A stretch of DNA of 25,166 nucleotides from Thiohalospira sp046546335 (GTDB taxonomy: Bacteria; Pseudomonadota; Gammaproteobacteria; Thiohalospirales; Thiohalospiraceae): the NCBI RefSeq assembly GCF_046546335.1, contig NZ_JBKGYA010000008.1. One strand, 5' to 3'. A program made the translations under genes and the position numbers. Below are positions 15,010 to 23,651 of this stretch, one piece after another. The notes beneath the pieces were generated by a model. It did no database searches. It saw only the letters and a list, made by a program, of their open reading frames with translations, and was not told the origin of the DNA. Within the stretch, counting starts at the first letter, position 1; every line of letters begins with the position of its first letter.

Positions 15010-18000
15010 TCCTCCTCCTCGTCCAGCCGCCGTACATCCGGGTCGTCCCAGCTCCCCGTCACCCGATAGACGTAGCGGGTGACCTCGTCGATCTGCAGTA
15101 TCCGCTCCGCGAGCCAGACCAGGGCACCGGTCTGCGGCCCCCAGATAAGAGCCGAGGGGAGGAAGAGATGGCTGCCGTCCCCGGGGACGACGAGGATCCG
15201 CTGATCCAGCTCCCGCTCCAGCAGGTCCGTGGAGCCGGTCACGGCGATGCGGGCCGCCGGGGCATCGATAGTCATCCGTTCGATCTCGGCCGCGCCCCGG
15301 GAGAGGCGCGCCCGCATATCCAGCTTGTCGAAGGAGAGGCCGCGGGAGAAGAGGTCGCTGAAATCCAGGGTCAGCCGGCGGGGCAGGGCCTCCAGGCTGA
15401 ACAGGCCCAGCAACCGGCCGGCCCCGGCCTCCACCTGGACCAGACGGCCGTCACGGATACGGGTTCGGGCGTTGCCCTCCAGGGTGGCCAGGTGGAAGTC
15501 CCGGGGACCACCGGGCCACTGGACCGTGATGGAGTTCCGGAGTTCACCCTCGGCGAAGATCGTCCGGTAGCCCAGGTCGTCGAAGAAGGCCCCGGCCTCG
15601 TCGGAGCGCAGGGAGAGGTCGGCCCGCGTCCGTTCGCTGGCCGCTTCCCAGCTCAGGCCCCCGTCACCGCGGAAACTGGGACCGCGCAACCGGAAACGCC
15701 GGGTCTCCCAGCCCGATTCCACCGGCCCGGCGGCGAGCTCCAGCCGCCCCAGGCGCATATTGCCCAGGCGCAGGTCGTCGATGTGCGCCTCCACCTCCGG
15801 CCAGTTGGCAGCACCAGCACCAGGCTCCGGCGGTACCCCTCGGGGCAGGCCCTCGCCGCCGACCAGATGCAGCCGCTCCATGGCCAGTTCCACTCGGGGG
15901 AGAGCTTCTGCCTCGCCATTGGTCACGCCGGTCGGCACCAGCTCCCGCCAGGCGGCGGTGTCCAGCCCCTCCAGGGCCCCCGTAACCCGTACGCCGGTAT
16001 CGGGTAGCGTCGGGGGCTCCCCTGCCTCACCGAAGTGGAGCGCACCCCGTCGCTCCCCGGGCCGGGCGCGGCCGGCCAGGCGGTCACCATGGATAAGCTG
16101 CCACTCACCTCCGTTCCCGGTGTTGCCATCCTGGGCCCAGCGCACCTCCGTCGGTCGCTCGACCCCGCGGGCCTTCCCCACCGGGTCGGGGAGATCCATG
16201 CCCACGCCCCGCAGGGGGCTCTGGCCATGGACTCGCCAGCCATCCGAATCGTGGGTCGCATTCAGCCGCCAGTCCGCCGACCCGGCGATTCGCTCCAGGG
16301 GCCACCGGGACCAGAGCGACTCCAGCGGCTCTACAGCGGCCCGCCCCTCGGCGGTGATGTGGGTTCGAATCGCCTCCCGCTCACCGCTGGACGTGAGCGC
16401 CAGCTCCGCCGGCCCGCCCAGCAGCTCGCCGGTGAGACCGGGGCTCTCCAGCCCCGCCGGGGTGAAGGTCAGCGGACCCCTGACCCCGCTCCAGCTCAGC
16501 TCCCCGGCGCCCACGGCCAGGGCAAGATCGCTCCCCCTCGCCCGCAGTTTCCCGGTATAGTCCGGTGGCGACCCGTCCAGGGGGAGATCCAGCTCCAGGT
16601 CCAGCGCCATGGGCCCCGTCGCCCGGGCGCGCTCCAGCAGCCGCCCCGCCTCCGGGACCAGCGGCGACTGCCGCAGGAATGCCAGAAAGCCCCCGGCGTC
16701 CCCCTCCATGGGGCCCTCAAGCGCCACGCGGGCATCCCGGAAGTCCGCCACGCCAAAGCGGGTCGCGCCCAGTTCGACGCCGGTGGTGGTGCGCCCTCGG
16801 GCCTCGCCGGAGAGTCCCTGGCCGGTGATGGTCAGCCCGCCGTCGACCGCCTCCAGGGCGGGCCAGCCGGGGGCGTAGTCCAGTTGTGCATCGGCCACCT
16901 CCATGTCGGCGAAGAGGCGACCGCGCCGCTCCTCCCGCCAGGGGAAGACGCCCTTGTCGATGCGGCCGAAGAGGAGGACGCGGACATCCCGGGCGGTGCC
17001 GTCGACCACCCCGCGGTCCAGCCAGTCCACCAGCTTCGGTTTCATCTTCTCCACTGGCAGGTAGCGCGATAGATGGGCCGCATCGGCGCGCTCGGCCGTG
17101 ATCCCGGTATCCAGGAACAGCGGCTCGCCGGGGCCGGGCCAGTGCAGGCGGGCCTCCCCGCGGGCGGCGAGGTGGGGGCTCTCCACCCGGCCGTTGCGCG
17201 CCTGGAGGCGCCAGCCCTCGGCGACCCGCTGCCAGTCCAGGCGCAGGGAGGCCTCATCCACCGGCCAGGGGAGGCGGGCGAAGACGGGGAAGGCGAGCTG
17301 CCCGTCGGCCATGGTCAGCCGGGCCACGCCGCTGGACGGGTCGGCCCAGATCTCGCCGGCCACGCCGGAGAGCCCCGGCAGCCTGTCCACGGGATCGCTC
17401 TCCAGGTCGGCAACCCGGGCGTGGAGGCGCCAGCGCCGGGAGGACGATTCCTCGGGGCGGTGGCGGAGATGGAGCCGCTGGATACGCCCGCCGGGCGCCG
17501 CCGCCGCCAGGCGCTGGCGCAGTTCCGCCGGTGCGTCGGGCCAGCTGCGCAGCGCGGCATCGAGGGCCCCCACCTCCAGGCCGGCGGCGTCCAGATCCAG
17601 CGCCCCCTCTTCACCGGCGACCAGGCGCACCCGCGCCGCCTCCCGGCCGGAGCGGTCGTGGCCCGTATCCAGGCGCGGGATCGCCAGTCGCCAGCCGTCG
17701 GCGTGCCGCTGCCAGTCCAGGTCCATCTCCAGCCCGGTGAGGGGAAGCGGTTCCCCCTCCCTGCGGAGGTCGTCCACCCGGATCTGGCCATCCACCGCCT
17801 CGGCCCGGCCCTTGCGCCAGCGACTCCAGAGCATGGCATCCACCTCGCCTCCCAGACCGGCGGTGTCGATGCCGGCATCGGCGAGGCCGTCCAGCCCCAC
17901 ACCCTCCCCCCGCAGGAAGACCCGCCCCTCCCAGTCACCGGGCCGTGCGGCCACCCCGAAGAGGTCGGCGGCGAGGAAGAGGCGGCCGGCCCCCGCATCG

Positions 18001-18659
18001 GGCAGGCTCAACTGTCCCTCGAGCTGGTGGCGACCGAAGCGGTTGGCCAGGCTGAGTTCGTCGGCGTGGAAGCGGTGGGGACGACCGTCCCCGCGCTCCT
18101 GATCCACCCAGGTGAGGTCGCTGTCGCGCACGGTCAGCCGCGCCTGGCGGAAGAGCCAGGGCAGCAGGGCCCGGTTGTCGCCCCCCTCGCCCTCCGCCAG
18201 CGCCATACCCCCGGCACGCAGCCGCCCCTCGGGATCGCGGAGCAGGCGCAGGTCGGCCCCCACCAGGGTCAGCTCCCCCAGCACCGGCTGCCCGTCGCGG
18301 AGGCTGCGCAGGGGGCTCAGGGCGAGGCGAAGCTGATCGAAGGCGCCCAGGGGCTCCCCCTCCGGCGTGGCCAGCCGGACCCCCTCCAGGACCAGGGTGG
18401 GCCGGACGCCGTCCACGGTGGCATCCATGGCCTCCACCTCCACCGAGAGGCCCAGGTAGTCCCCCACGGCGCTGGCCACCGTGTCACGGTAGTCCCCGGC
18501 ATTGTCCAGCACCAGGCGGGCGCTGGTGATGAGGACGGCGGTGGCGATGATGAGCGTCGCCGCCACGCCCCAGACCGCGTGCAGCAGGGCCCGGACGAAG
18601 CCGCCCAGCCAGCCGCCGCGCCGCGATTGCCTTCCGGACCGACCCTGTCCCTCGCTCAC
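15006..18659 (-). CDS. yhdP: YhdP-family AsmA-like phospholipid transport protein
   Basis: A very large (1217-residue) inner-membrane-anchored protein. One membrane segment lies near residues 26-46, followed by a long periplasmic region of repeating beta-strands with AsmA-like sequence at both ends (DGVRPTLVLEGVRLATPEG early; GNARTRIRDGRLVQVEAGAGRLLGLFSLEALPRRL late). In E. coli YhdP, with TamB and YdbH, moves phospholipids to the outer membrane. The C-terminus ends in an acidic tail (LDEEEE). The GTG start follows AGGAG that overlaps the rng stop. It sits after rng, as in E. coli. Confidence 0.93.
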   Translation of the reverse strand: MSEGQGRSGRQSRRGGWLGGFVRALLHAVWGVAATLIIATAVLITSARLVLDNAGDYRDTVASAVGDYLGLSVEVEAMDATVDGVRPTLVLEGVRLATPEGEPLGAFDQLRLALSPLRSLRDGQPVLGELTLVGADLRLLRDPEGRLRAGGMALAEGEGGDNRALLPWLFRQARLTVRDSDLTWVDQERGDGRPHRFHADELSLANRFGRHQLEGQLSLPDAGAGRLFLAADLFGVAARPGDWEGRVFLRGEGVGLDGLADAGIDTAGLGGEVDAMLWSRWRKGRAEAVDGQIRVDDLRREGEPLPLTGLEMDLDWQRHADGWRLAIPRLDTGHDRSGREAARVRLVAGEEGALDLDAAGLEVGALDAALRSWPDAPAELRQRLAAAAPGGRIQRLHLRHRPEESSSRRWRLHARVADLESDPVDRLPGLSGVAGEIWADPSSGVARLTMADGQLAFPVFARLPWPVDEASLRLDWQRVAEGWRLQARNGRVESPHLAARGEARLHWPGPGEPLFLDTGITAERADAAHLSRYLPVEKMKPKLVDWLDRGVVDGTARDVRVLLFGRIDKGVFPWREERRGRLFADMEVADAQLDYAPGWPALEAVDGGLTITGQGLSGEARGRTTTGVELGATRFGVADFRDARVALEGPMEGDAGGFLAFLRQSPLVPEAGRLLERARATGPMALDLELDLPLDGSPPDYTGKLRARGSDLALAVGAGELSWSGVRGPLTFTPAGLESPGLTGELLGGPAELALTSSGEREAIRTHITAEGRAAVEPLESLWSRWPLERIAGSADWRLNATHDSDGWRVHGQSPLRGVGMDLPDPVGKARGVERPTEVRWAQDGNTGNGGEWQLIHGDRLAGRARPGERRGALHFGEAGEPPTLPDTGVRVTGALEGLDTAAWRELVPTGVTNGEAEALPRVELAMERLHLVGGEGLPRGVPPEPGAGAANWPEVEAHIDDLRLGNMRLGRLELAAGPVESGWETRRFRLRGPSFRGDGGLSWEAASERTRADLSLRSDEAGAFFDDLGYRTIFAEGELRNSITVQWPGGPRDFHLATLEGNARTRIRDGRLVQVEAGAGRLLGLFSLEALPRRLTLDFSDLFSRGLSFDKLDMRARLSRGAAEIERMTIDAPAARIAVTGSTDLLERELDQRILVVPGDGSHLFLPSALIWGPQTGALVWLAERILQIDEVTRYVYRVTGSWDDPDVRRLDEEEE

Positions 18660-18668
18660 ACCGCTCTC

Positions 18669-20132
18669 CTAGAGGAGCACCACGTCGAACTGCTCCTGGG
18701 TATACAGGGCCTCCACCTGGAACCGCACGGAGCGGCCGATGAAGTCCTCCAGCTCGGCCACGCTGGCCGACTCCTCGTCCAGCATCCGGTCCACCACGTC
18801 CTGGGCGGCGAGCACCAGGAGCTCCCTGGTATCGAACTGCCGCGCCGATCGCAGGACCTCGCGGAAGATCTCGTAGCAGACGGTGGCGGTGGTCTTCACC
18901 GTGCCGCGACCACCGCAGGTGGGGCACGGCTCGCAGAGGATCTGTTCCAGGCTCTCCCGGGTCCGCTTGCGAGTCATCTCCACCAGCCCCAGGGCGGAGA
19001 CCTCGCAGATCCGGGCCCGCGCCCGATCGCGCTCCAGGGCGCTCTCCAGCGCCCGCAGGACCTGGCGGCGATGCTCCGGGTCCCCCATGTCGATGAAGTC
19101 CAGGATGATGATGCCGCCGAGGTTGCGCAGCCGCAGCTGCCGGGCGATGGCCTGGGCCGCCTCGAGATTGGTCTTGAAGATGGTCTCCTCGAGGTTGCGG
19201 TGGCCGACATAGGCGCCGGTGTTCACGTCCACGGTGGTCATCGCCTCGGTCTGGTCGATGATGAGATAGCCCCCCGACTTGAGCTCGACCTTGCGCTCCA
19301 GCGCCTTGCCGATCTCCTCCTCGACACTGTAGAGGTCGAACAGCGGCCGCTCCCCCGGATAGTGCTCGATGAGCTCGACCATCTCCGGCACGAAGGTCTC
19401 GGCGAACTCGCGGATCCGCCGGTAGGTCTCCCGGGAGTCCACGCGCACCCGCTCGTAGGGGGTCCCGGCCATGTCCCGCAGGACCTGCAGCGCCAGCGGC
19501 AGGTCCTCGTGCACCAGCCCCGGCGCCGGCGTTGCCGCCGCCTGCTCGCGGATGGACTCCCACAGCCGCTGGAGGTAGGTGACATCGGCGGCCACCTCCG
19601 CCTCGCCCACCCCCTCGGCGACGGTGCGCACGATGTAGCCACCGCGCCCCTCGTTCGCGCTGGCGCTGGCCACCAGGGCGCGCAGCCGCTCGCGCTCGTC
19701 GGCCTCCTCGATCTTCTGGGAGATCCCGATATGGTCGCTCCCCGGGAGGAAGACCAGGTAGCGCGAGGGGATGGTGAGGTGGGTGGTCAGCCGCGCCCCC
19801 TTGCCGCCGATGGGGTCCTTGACCACCTGGACCAGGATCTCCTGGCCCTCGCGCAGCAGCGCACGAATATCCTGATCGCCACCGTTGCGCCGGCCCTCCC
19901 CGTCACCCACGGCGACGTCGGAGGCGTGGAGGAAGGCCGTGCGCTCCAGCCCCACCTCCACGAAGGCCGACTGCATGCCGGGCAGCACCCGGACCACCCT
20001 GCCCTTGTAGATATTGCCCACCAGGCCCCGGCCGGTGGAGCGCTCGATGCGGACCTCCTGCAGGACGCCGTTCTCCACCATGGCCACCCGCGTCTCGTGC
20101 GGGGTGACGTTGATGAGCAGCTCCTCACTCAC
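18669..20132 (-). CDS. rng: Ribonuclease G
   Basis: A single-strand endoribonuclease that matures the 5' end of 16S rRNA and turns over mRNAs. The 487-residue protein lacks the long C-terminal scaffold of RNase E. The S1 domain (about 37-120) contains GNIYKGRVVRVLPGMQSAFVEVG. Catalytic metal ligands are Asp302 (TVDVNTG) and Asp345 (ILDFIDM). The zinc-link cysteines are Cys403 and Cys406 (CPTCGGRG). GTG 20132 is chosen because a good GGGAGG precedes it and it gives the standard MSEELLINVTPHETR start. It overlaps the maf stop by 8 bases. Confidence 0.97.
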   Translation of the reverse strand: MSEELLINVTPHETRVAMVENGVLQEVRIERSTGRGLVGNIYKGRVVRVLPGMQSAFVEVGLERTAFLHASDVAVGDGEGRRNGGDQDIRALLREGQEILVQVVKDPIGGKGARLTTHLTIPSRYLVFLPGSDHIGISQKIEEADERERLRALVASASANEGRGGYIVRTVAEGVGEAEVAADVTYLQRLWESIREQAAATPAPGLVHEDLPLALQVLRDMAGTPYERVRVDSRETYRRIREFAETFVPEMVELIEHYPGERPLFDLYSVEEEIGKALERKVELKSGGYLIIDQTEAMTTVDVNTGAYVGHRNLEETIFKTNLEAAQAIARQLRLRNLGGIIILDFIDMGDPEHRRQVLRALESALERDRARARICEVSALGLVEMTRKRTRESLEQILCEPCPTCGGRGTVKTTATVCYEIFREVLRSARQFDTRELLVLAAQDVVDRMLDEESASVAELEDFIGRSVRFQVEALYTQEQFDVVLL

Positions 20133-20724
20133 TGCCGACCTCCCTCCAGGGGGCGATCCCCTGGCGCGCCAGCAGCTCGGCGGTGACCCGGAGGGGCAGC
20201 CCGGCCACCGCCGAGCAGCTCCCGTGGATCCGCTCCACGAAGACCTCGCCGCGCCCCTGGATGGCGTAGCCGCCGGCCTTGTCCACCGGCTCGCCGCTGG
20301 CCCAGTAGGCGGCGGCCTCCTCGGGCGGGATGGGGGCCAGCGCCACCTCGGTGGTCACGCAGCGCGACTCCGGCCCCGCCGGACCGGCCACGGCGACGCC
20401 GGTATGGACGTAGTGGCACCGCCCGCCGAGGCGCTGGAGCATGGCCAGCCCCTCGGCCCGGTCCGCCGGCTTGCCGAGGATGGCGCCGTCCAGGTCGATG
20501 GCGGTATCCGCGCCCAGGACCGGCAGCCCCCCGGCCGCCGTTCGGCCCGCCTCGCACTTCTCCCGCGCCAGGCGCTCCACGAAGGCGGCCGGCGCCTCCC
20601 CCGCGCGGGGCGTCTCGTCCACCTCGGTGGCGGCGGCGCGGACCCGCAGGCCCAGCCGCTCCAGGATCTCGCGACGACGCGGCGAGGCGGAGGCAAGATG
20701 GAGATGGGGCTTATCGGCGGCCAT
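20125..20724 (-). CDS. Maf-family nucleotide pyrophosphatase (YhdE type, dTTP/UTP)
   Basis: A house-cleaning pyrophosphatase acting on dTTP, UTP and modified nucleotides. The 199-residue protein has the family motif SASPRRREIL (12-21), metal/catalytic Asp73 in GADTAIDLDG, Lys85 in LGKP and the DKAGGYAIQG block, which favours the YhdE subfamily over YceF. It leads the maf-rng-yhdP operon in the E. coli order. The ATG at 20724 is preceded by GAAAAGG and a likely -10 box. Confidence 0.94.
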   Translation of the reverse strand: MAADKPHLHLASASPRRREILERLGLRVRAAATEVDETPRAGEAPAAFVERLAREKCEAGRTAAGGLPVLGADTAIDLDGAILGKPADRAEGLAMLQRLGGRCHYVHTGVAVAGPAGPESRCVTTEVALAPIPPEEAAAYWASGEPVDKAGGYAIQGRGEVFVERIHGSCSAVAGLPLRVTAELLARQGIAPWREVGSE

Positions 20725-20751
20725 GACACAACCTTTTCGACGGGACCACCC

Positions 20752-20780
20752 ATCCTACCGGATGGCGCCATCGCCGTCCC
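20752..20780 (-). promoter_or_regulatory. Possible promoter of the maf-rng-yhdP-nit operon
   Basis: On the minus strand TAGGAT (20757-20752) lies 27 bases before the maf ATG, with GGGACG (20780-20775) as a partial -35 at 17-base spacing. It falls between maf and repeat copy C. Confidence 0.35.
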
Positions 20781-20797
20781 ACCCGCTCTCCGTGACA

Positions 20798-20965
20798 GGC
20801 AGGGCGTCCGCGTACCTGGTCCGAAAAGGGCTCGCGGTCGGTGCAAGTCCCTGATACCCGATCGTCGGCAGCAGGGATGCTGCCGTCAGCCGACAGGGAC
20901 GTCTTTACGGCGTATCGGTATCAGGGACTTCCACCGGCCGCCCCCGAGTATGCGGACACCGTGCC
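20798..20965 (+). repeat. 168-bp palindromic repeat element, copy C
   Basis: Same orientation as copy A. Ends GGCAGGGCGTCCGC (20798-20811) and GCGGACACCGTGCC (20952-20965) are inverted repeats matching at 12 of 14 positions. Arms 20835-20862 and 20914-20940 pair along about 27 positions with one bulge, one wobble and one mismatch. The core 20863-20913 (51 nt) differs from copy A by one deleted base and two substitutions. It lies in the 383-base gap between the divergent maf and second antiporter genes. The rest of that gap holds the maf promoter region (20725-20797) and the antiporter leader (20966-21107). Confidence 0.88.
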
Positions 20966-20976
20966 GTGACCGGCTC

Positions 20977-21080
20977 CCGACCGCCCTTTCGGTCGGCTCG
21001 GAGATCCAGTAGTTTCGGACCCCTGTCGTCGGCATGAACCCGGGGGAGGCCCCAGCCGGGGTATCCCCGGTGCCTCCCCC
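20977..21080 (+). promoter_or_regulatory. Structured 5' leader of the second CaCA antiporter (candidate riboswitch or attenuator)
   Basis: Several strong helices are visible. CCGACCG/CGGTCGG (20977-20996) is a perfect 7-bp hairpin. GGGGGAGGC (21042-21050) pairs perfectly with GCCTCCCCC (21072-21080) and encloses a second perfect stem CCGGGG-TAT-CCCCGG (21056-21070). An alternative helix GGCTCGG (20995-21001) with CCCAGCC (21051-21057) would exclude the last hairpin. Between them lie AGTAG (21009-21013) and GTCGTC (21026-21031), loosely like conserved bits of the yybP-ykoY manganese riboswitch, which often precedes cation transporters. The match is partial (GAGGCC where GAGACC is expected), so the family assignment is speculative. 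Only two T follow the last stem. Confidence 0.4.
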
Positions 21081-21107
21081 TTCAATCCGTCCCAGCGCGA
21101 GCGACTC

Positions 21108-22130
21108 GTGACCGAATCCCTGCTGACAGGCTGGCTGATCTTCGCCCTGGCTGCCGCGGTCATTGCGGGCTCCGGCGTCCTGCTGTCGCGGCTGGCCGAC
21201 CTGCTGGCCGATCGCACCGGCTGGGGCGAGGCGCTGATGGGCGGCCTCCTGCTGGCCGGCGTGACCTCGCTGCCCGACTTCACCGCCACGCTCACCGCCG
21301 CCGTGGACGGCTACGCCGAGCTGGCCATGAGCAACATCATGGGCAGTCTGGCCGTTAACATCGTCTTCCTGGCGGTGGGGGACATGGTCTACCGCAAGGC
21401 CAATCTGGAACACGCCGCGGCCTCGTCGCCGAACCTCATCCAGTCGGCCATGCTCATCGCCCTTTTGACCATCCCGCTCATCGCCATGGTCACCCCGGAA
21501 TACGCGCTGCTCGGCGTCCATCCGGCGACGCCCCTGTTGCTGGTCGCCTATCTGGTCGGATACCGCATGGTACAGAGCAGCCAGGAGCGGCCCATGTGGC
21601 TACCGCGGCGCACGGCCCAGACGGTCGAGGATCGGCCCAACCCGACCCGCCATAGCCGCCACTCCCTCTTCCGGCTGTGGCTGGCCTTCATCGCCCTCGC
21701 CCTGATCATCTCCGCCGCCGGCTGGGCCCTGATGAGCGCCGCGGAGACCATCGTCGAGCGTTCCGGCCTCTCCCAGACCGCCATGGGCGCCCTCTTCACC
21801 GGGGTCTTCACATCGCTGCCGGAGCTGGTCACGACCATCGCCGCCATCCGCTACGGCGCCCTCACCCTGGCGGTGAGCAATATCGTCGGCACCAACACCT
21901 TCAACCTGCTGGTCATCGCCGCCGCGGATGTCGCCTACCGTGAGGGCTCCATCTATCACGCCATCACGTCGCAGCAGCTGCTGTGGGGGCTGGTCACCAT
22001 CCTCATGACGGCCACCCTCCTGCTGGGCCTGCTACGGCGCGAACGCTTCGGCATCGGCCGGATCGGCCTGGAGAGCTCTCTGACCGTGGTGATCTATCTG
22101 GCGATGGCCGTGGTGACGCTGCTGGCCTGA
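21108..22130 (+). CDS. Divergent CaCA-family cation antiporter
   Basis: A second inner-membrane exchanger, 340 residues, with about ten hydrophobic segments and a basic loop near residues 155-187. Alpha repeat 2 is standard (TGVFTSLPEL 231-240; SNIVGTNTFN 257-266). Alpha repeat 1 is altered: GVTSLPD (51-57) has Asp57 where Glu is usual, and MSNIMGSLAVNI (74-85) replaces GNxxGSN. The ion or coupling may differ from the first antiporter at 977-1990, with which it shares little beyond the motifs. The start is GTG 21108 with only a weak ribosome site, consistent with leader control. It converges on rlmH with a 12-base gap. Confidence 0.85.
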   Translation: MTESLLTGWLIFALAAAVIAGSGVLLSRLADLLADRTGWGEALMGGLLLAGVTSLPDFTATLTAAVDGYAELAMSNIMGSLAVNIVFLAVGDMVYRKANLEHAAASSPNLIQSAMLIALLTIPLIAMVTPEYALLGVHPATPLLLVAYLVGYRMVQSSQERPMWLPRRTAQTVEDRPNPTRHSRHSLFRLWLAFIALALIISAAGWALMSAAETIVERSGLSQTAMGALFTGVFTSLPELVTTIAAIRYGALTLAVSNIVGTNTFNLLVIAAADVAYREGSIYHAITSQQLLWGLVTILMTATLLLGLLRRERFGIGRIGLESSLTVVIYLAMAVVTLLA

Positions 22131-22142
22131 CGGGGAAACGGC

Positions 22143-22616
22143 TCAGCCACGGTGATAGGGGTGACCCTGGAGGAGGCTCCAGGCGCGGTAGCACTGCTCC
22201 GCCACCACCACGCGGACCAGGGCGTGGGGCAGGGTCAGCGGGGAGAGCGACCAGCGGACCTCGGCGGCCTCCAGGCAGGCGGCATCCAGGCCGTCGGCAC
22301 CGCCCGCCAGCAGGGCCACGTCCCGCCCCTCTTCCCGCCAGCCCTCGATGCGCCGGGCAAGGCCGGGCGTATCCCAGCCCCGGCCGCGCTCGTCCAGGGC
22401 GATGATCCGCGCCCCTCGGGGCACGGCGGCCAGCAGGCGATGACCCTCGTCCCGGCGCAGGCGGTCGACATCGGGGTTCTTCTTCGGCCGGCTGGCGGCA
22501 TCGACGGGGTGGATCCGGAGGGGGAGTTCCCGGGGGAGGCGGCGCTGGTAGTCGGCCACCGCCGTCTCCACCCAGTCCGGCATGCGCCGGCCGATGGCGA
22601 CCAGGTGGATGCGCAC
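22143..22616 (-). CDS. rlmH: 23S rRNA (pseudouridine1915-N3)-methyltransferase
   Basis: A SPOUT methyltransferase that methylates pseudouridine 1915 of 23S rRNA on assembled 70S ribosomes. The 157-residue product has the knot segment LLAGGADGLD, the SLSPLTLPHALVRVVVAEQCYRAW-type knot end and the invariant C-terminal YHR (HPYHRG). The GTG start follows the rsfS stop by 3 bases, with GGGGAG supplied by the rsfS end. It is the last gene of the holA-proA-nadD-rsfS-rlmH unit; mrdA, often next in gammaproteobacteria, is not present. Confidence 0.96.
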   Translation of the reverse strand: MRIHLVAIGRRMPDWVETAVADYQRRLPRELPLRIHPVDAASRPKKNPDVDRLRRDEGHRLLAAVPRGARIIALDERGRGWDTPGLARRIEGWREEGRDVALLAGGADGLDAACLEAAEVRWSLSPLTLPHALVRVVVAEQCYRAWSLLQGHPYHRG

Positions 22617-22619
22617 CGA

Positions 22620-22973
22620 CTACTCCCCGCCGGTCCCCTCGCCGGGGGCGGCATCCATGGCCCAGAGCTTCTCCAGGTTGTAGAAGTCGCGGACCTCCGG
22701 GCGCATGACGTGGCAGACCACGTCGCCCAGGTCGACCACGATCCAGTCGCCGGTCTCCTCCCCCTCCACGCCCAGGGGCTGGACGCCGGCGGCCTTGGCC
22801 CGCTCCACCACCCGCTCCGCCATCGCCTGGACCTGGCGGGCGGAGCCGCCGCCGGCGATGACCATGGTGTCGGTAACGGTGCTCTGATCGCGCACGTCGA
22901 GCACGCGGATATCCTGGCCCTTGAGCTCCTCGAGGGCGTCGGTAACCAGGTCCTGCAGGGCGTCGCTTTCCAT
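22620..22973 (-). CDS. rsfS: Ribosomal silencing factor RsfS
   Basis: Binds ribosomal protein uL14 and blocks joining of the subunits when nutrients are short. The 117-residue protein has the full DUF143/Iojap pattern: start ALQDLVTDALEELKGQDI, TDTMVIAGGGSARQVQA, DWIVVDLGDVVCHVM and a FYNLEKLW end. A short Gly/Glu/Ala tail follows. The ATG shares one base with the nadD stop (TGATG), with a GGAAGGA site in the nadD end. Confidence 0.96.
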   Translation of the reverse strand: MESDALQDLVTDALEELKGQDIRVLDVRDQSTVTDTMVIAGGGSARQVQAMAERVVERAKAAGVQPLGVEGEETGDWIVVDLGDVVCHVMRPEVRDFYNLEKLWAMDAAPGEGTGGE

Positions 22974-23620
22974 CAGTCCTTCCGGTAGAGGCGGTGGTGG
23001 TGGATGTAGTCGCAGACCGCGTCGGGGAGCAGGTAGCGCGGGCTGCGCCCGGCCGCCAGCAGGGCGCGGATCCGGGTGGAGGAGATGTCCAGCTGGGTCA
23101 CCGGCATGAGGTGGACCCGACCGGCGGGCGCCCGGGCCAGTTCGCCGGGGTCGGTGACGCCGCGCTCGGCCACCAGGGCCGCCAGCGGGCCACCCTGGTC
23201 CTCCATGCTGTCCGGGTCCCAGCCCGGGCGGTGGGAGACCACGAGGTGGGCCAGCTCCGGCAGCCGCTCCCACTCGTGCCAGCTCGCCAGCCCCAGGAAG
23301 GCATCCATCCCCAGCATCAGGGCCAGGGGCTCGTCGGGGCCGATCCCGGCGCGCAGCCCGGCCAGGGTCTCGACCATGTAGGAGGGGCCCTCGCGGTCCA
23401 CCTCCCGGCAGTCCAGCTGGAAGCCGGGCTGGCCGGCGATGGCCGCCTTCAGCATCGCCAGGCGGTGCTCGGTGGCCACCCGCGGCGCCCCGCGATGGGG
23501 GGGATGGCCGGCGGGAAGGACGTGGACCCGGTCCAGCCCCACCTCCTCGGCCATCTCCACCGCCGGGCGCAGGTGGCCCAGATGGACCGGGTCGAAGGTG
23601 CCGCCGAAGACGCCGATCAA
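22973..23620 (-). CDS. nadD: Nicotinate-nucleotide adenylyltransferase
   Basis: Transfers AMP to nicotinate mononucleotide in NAD synthesis. The 215-residue protein has the nucleotidyltransferase motif GGTFDPVHLGHL (6-17) and the second motif SSTRIRALL near 185. The start is TTG 23620: it places IGVFGGTFDP exactly as in the family, no in-frame ATG or GTG occurs just upstream, and a G-rich stretch GGGCGGGG precedes it. The start codon could limit translation. The order proA-nadD-rsfS matches Pseudomonas. Confidence 0.95.
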   Translation of the reverse strand: MIGVFGGTFDPVHLGHLRPAVEMAEEVGLDRVHVLPAGHPPHRGAPRVATEHRLAMLKAAIAGQPGFQLDCREVDREGPSYMVETLAGLRAGIGPDEPLALMLGMDAFLGLASWHEWERLPELAHLVVSHRPGWDPDSMEDQGGPLAALVAERGVTDPGELARAPAGRVHLMPVTQLDISSTRIRALLAAGRSPRYLLPDAVCDYIHHHRLYRKD

Positions 23621-23651
23621 GCCGCTGCCCCGCCCGGTGCGATGGTCCGCA

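Noticed and set aside
17073..20186. 1037-codon open frame on the + strand opposite yhdP, rng and maf
   Set aside because: It is antisense to three well-supported conserved genes and its product is low-complexity Gly/Pro/His/Gln-rich, as expected from GC-rich antisense frames.
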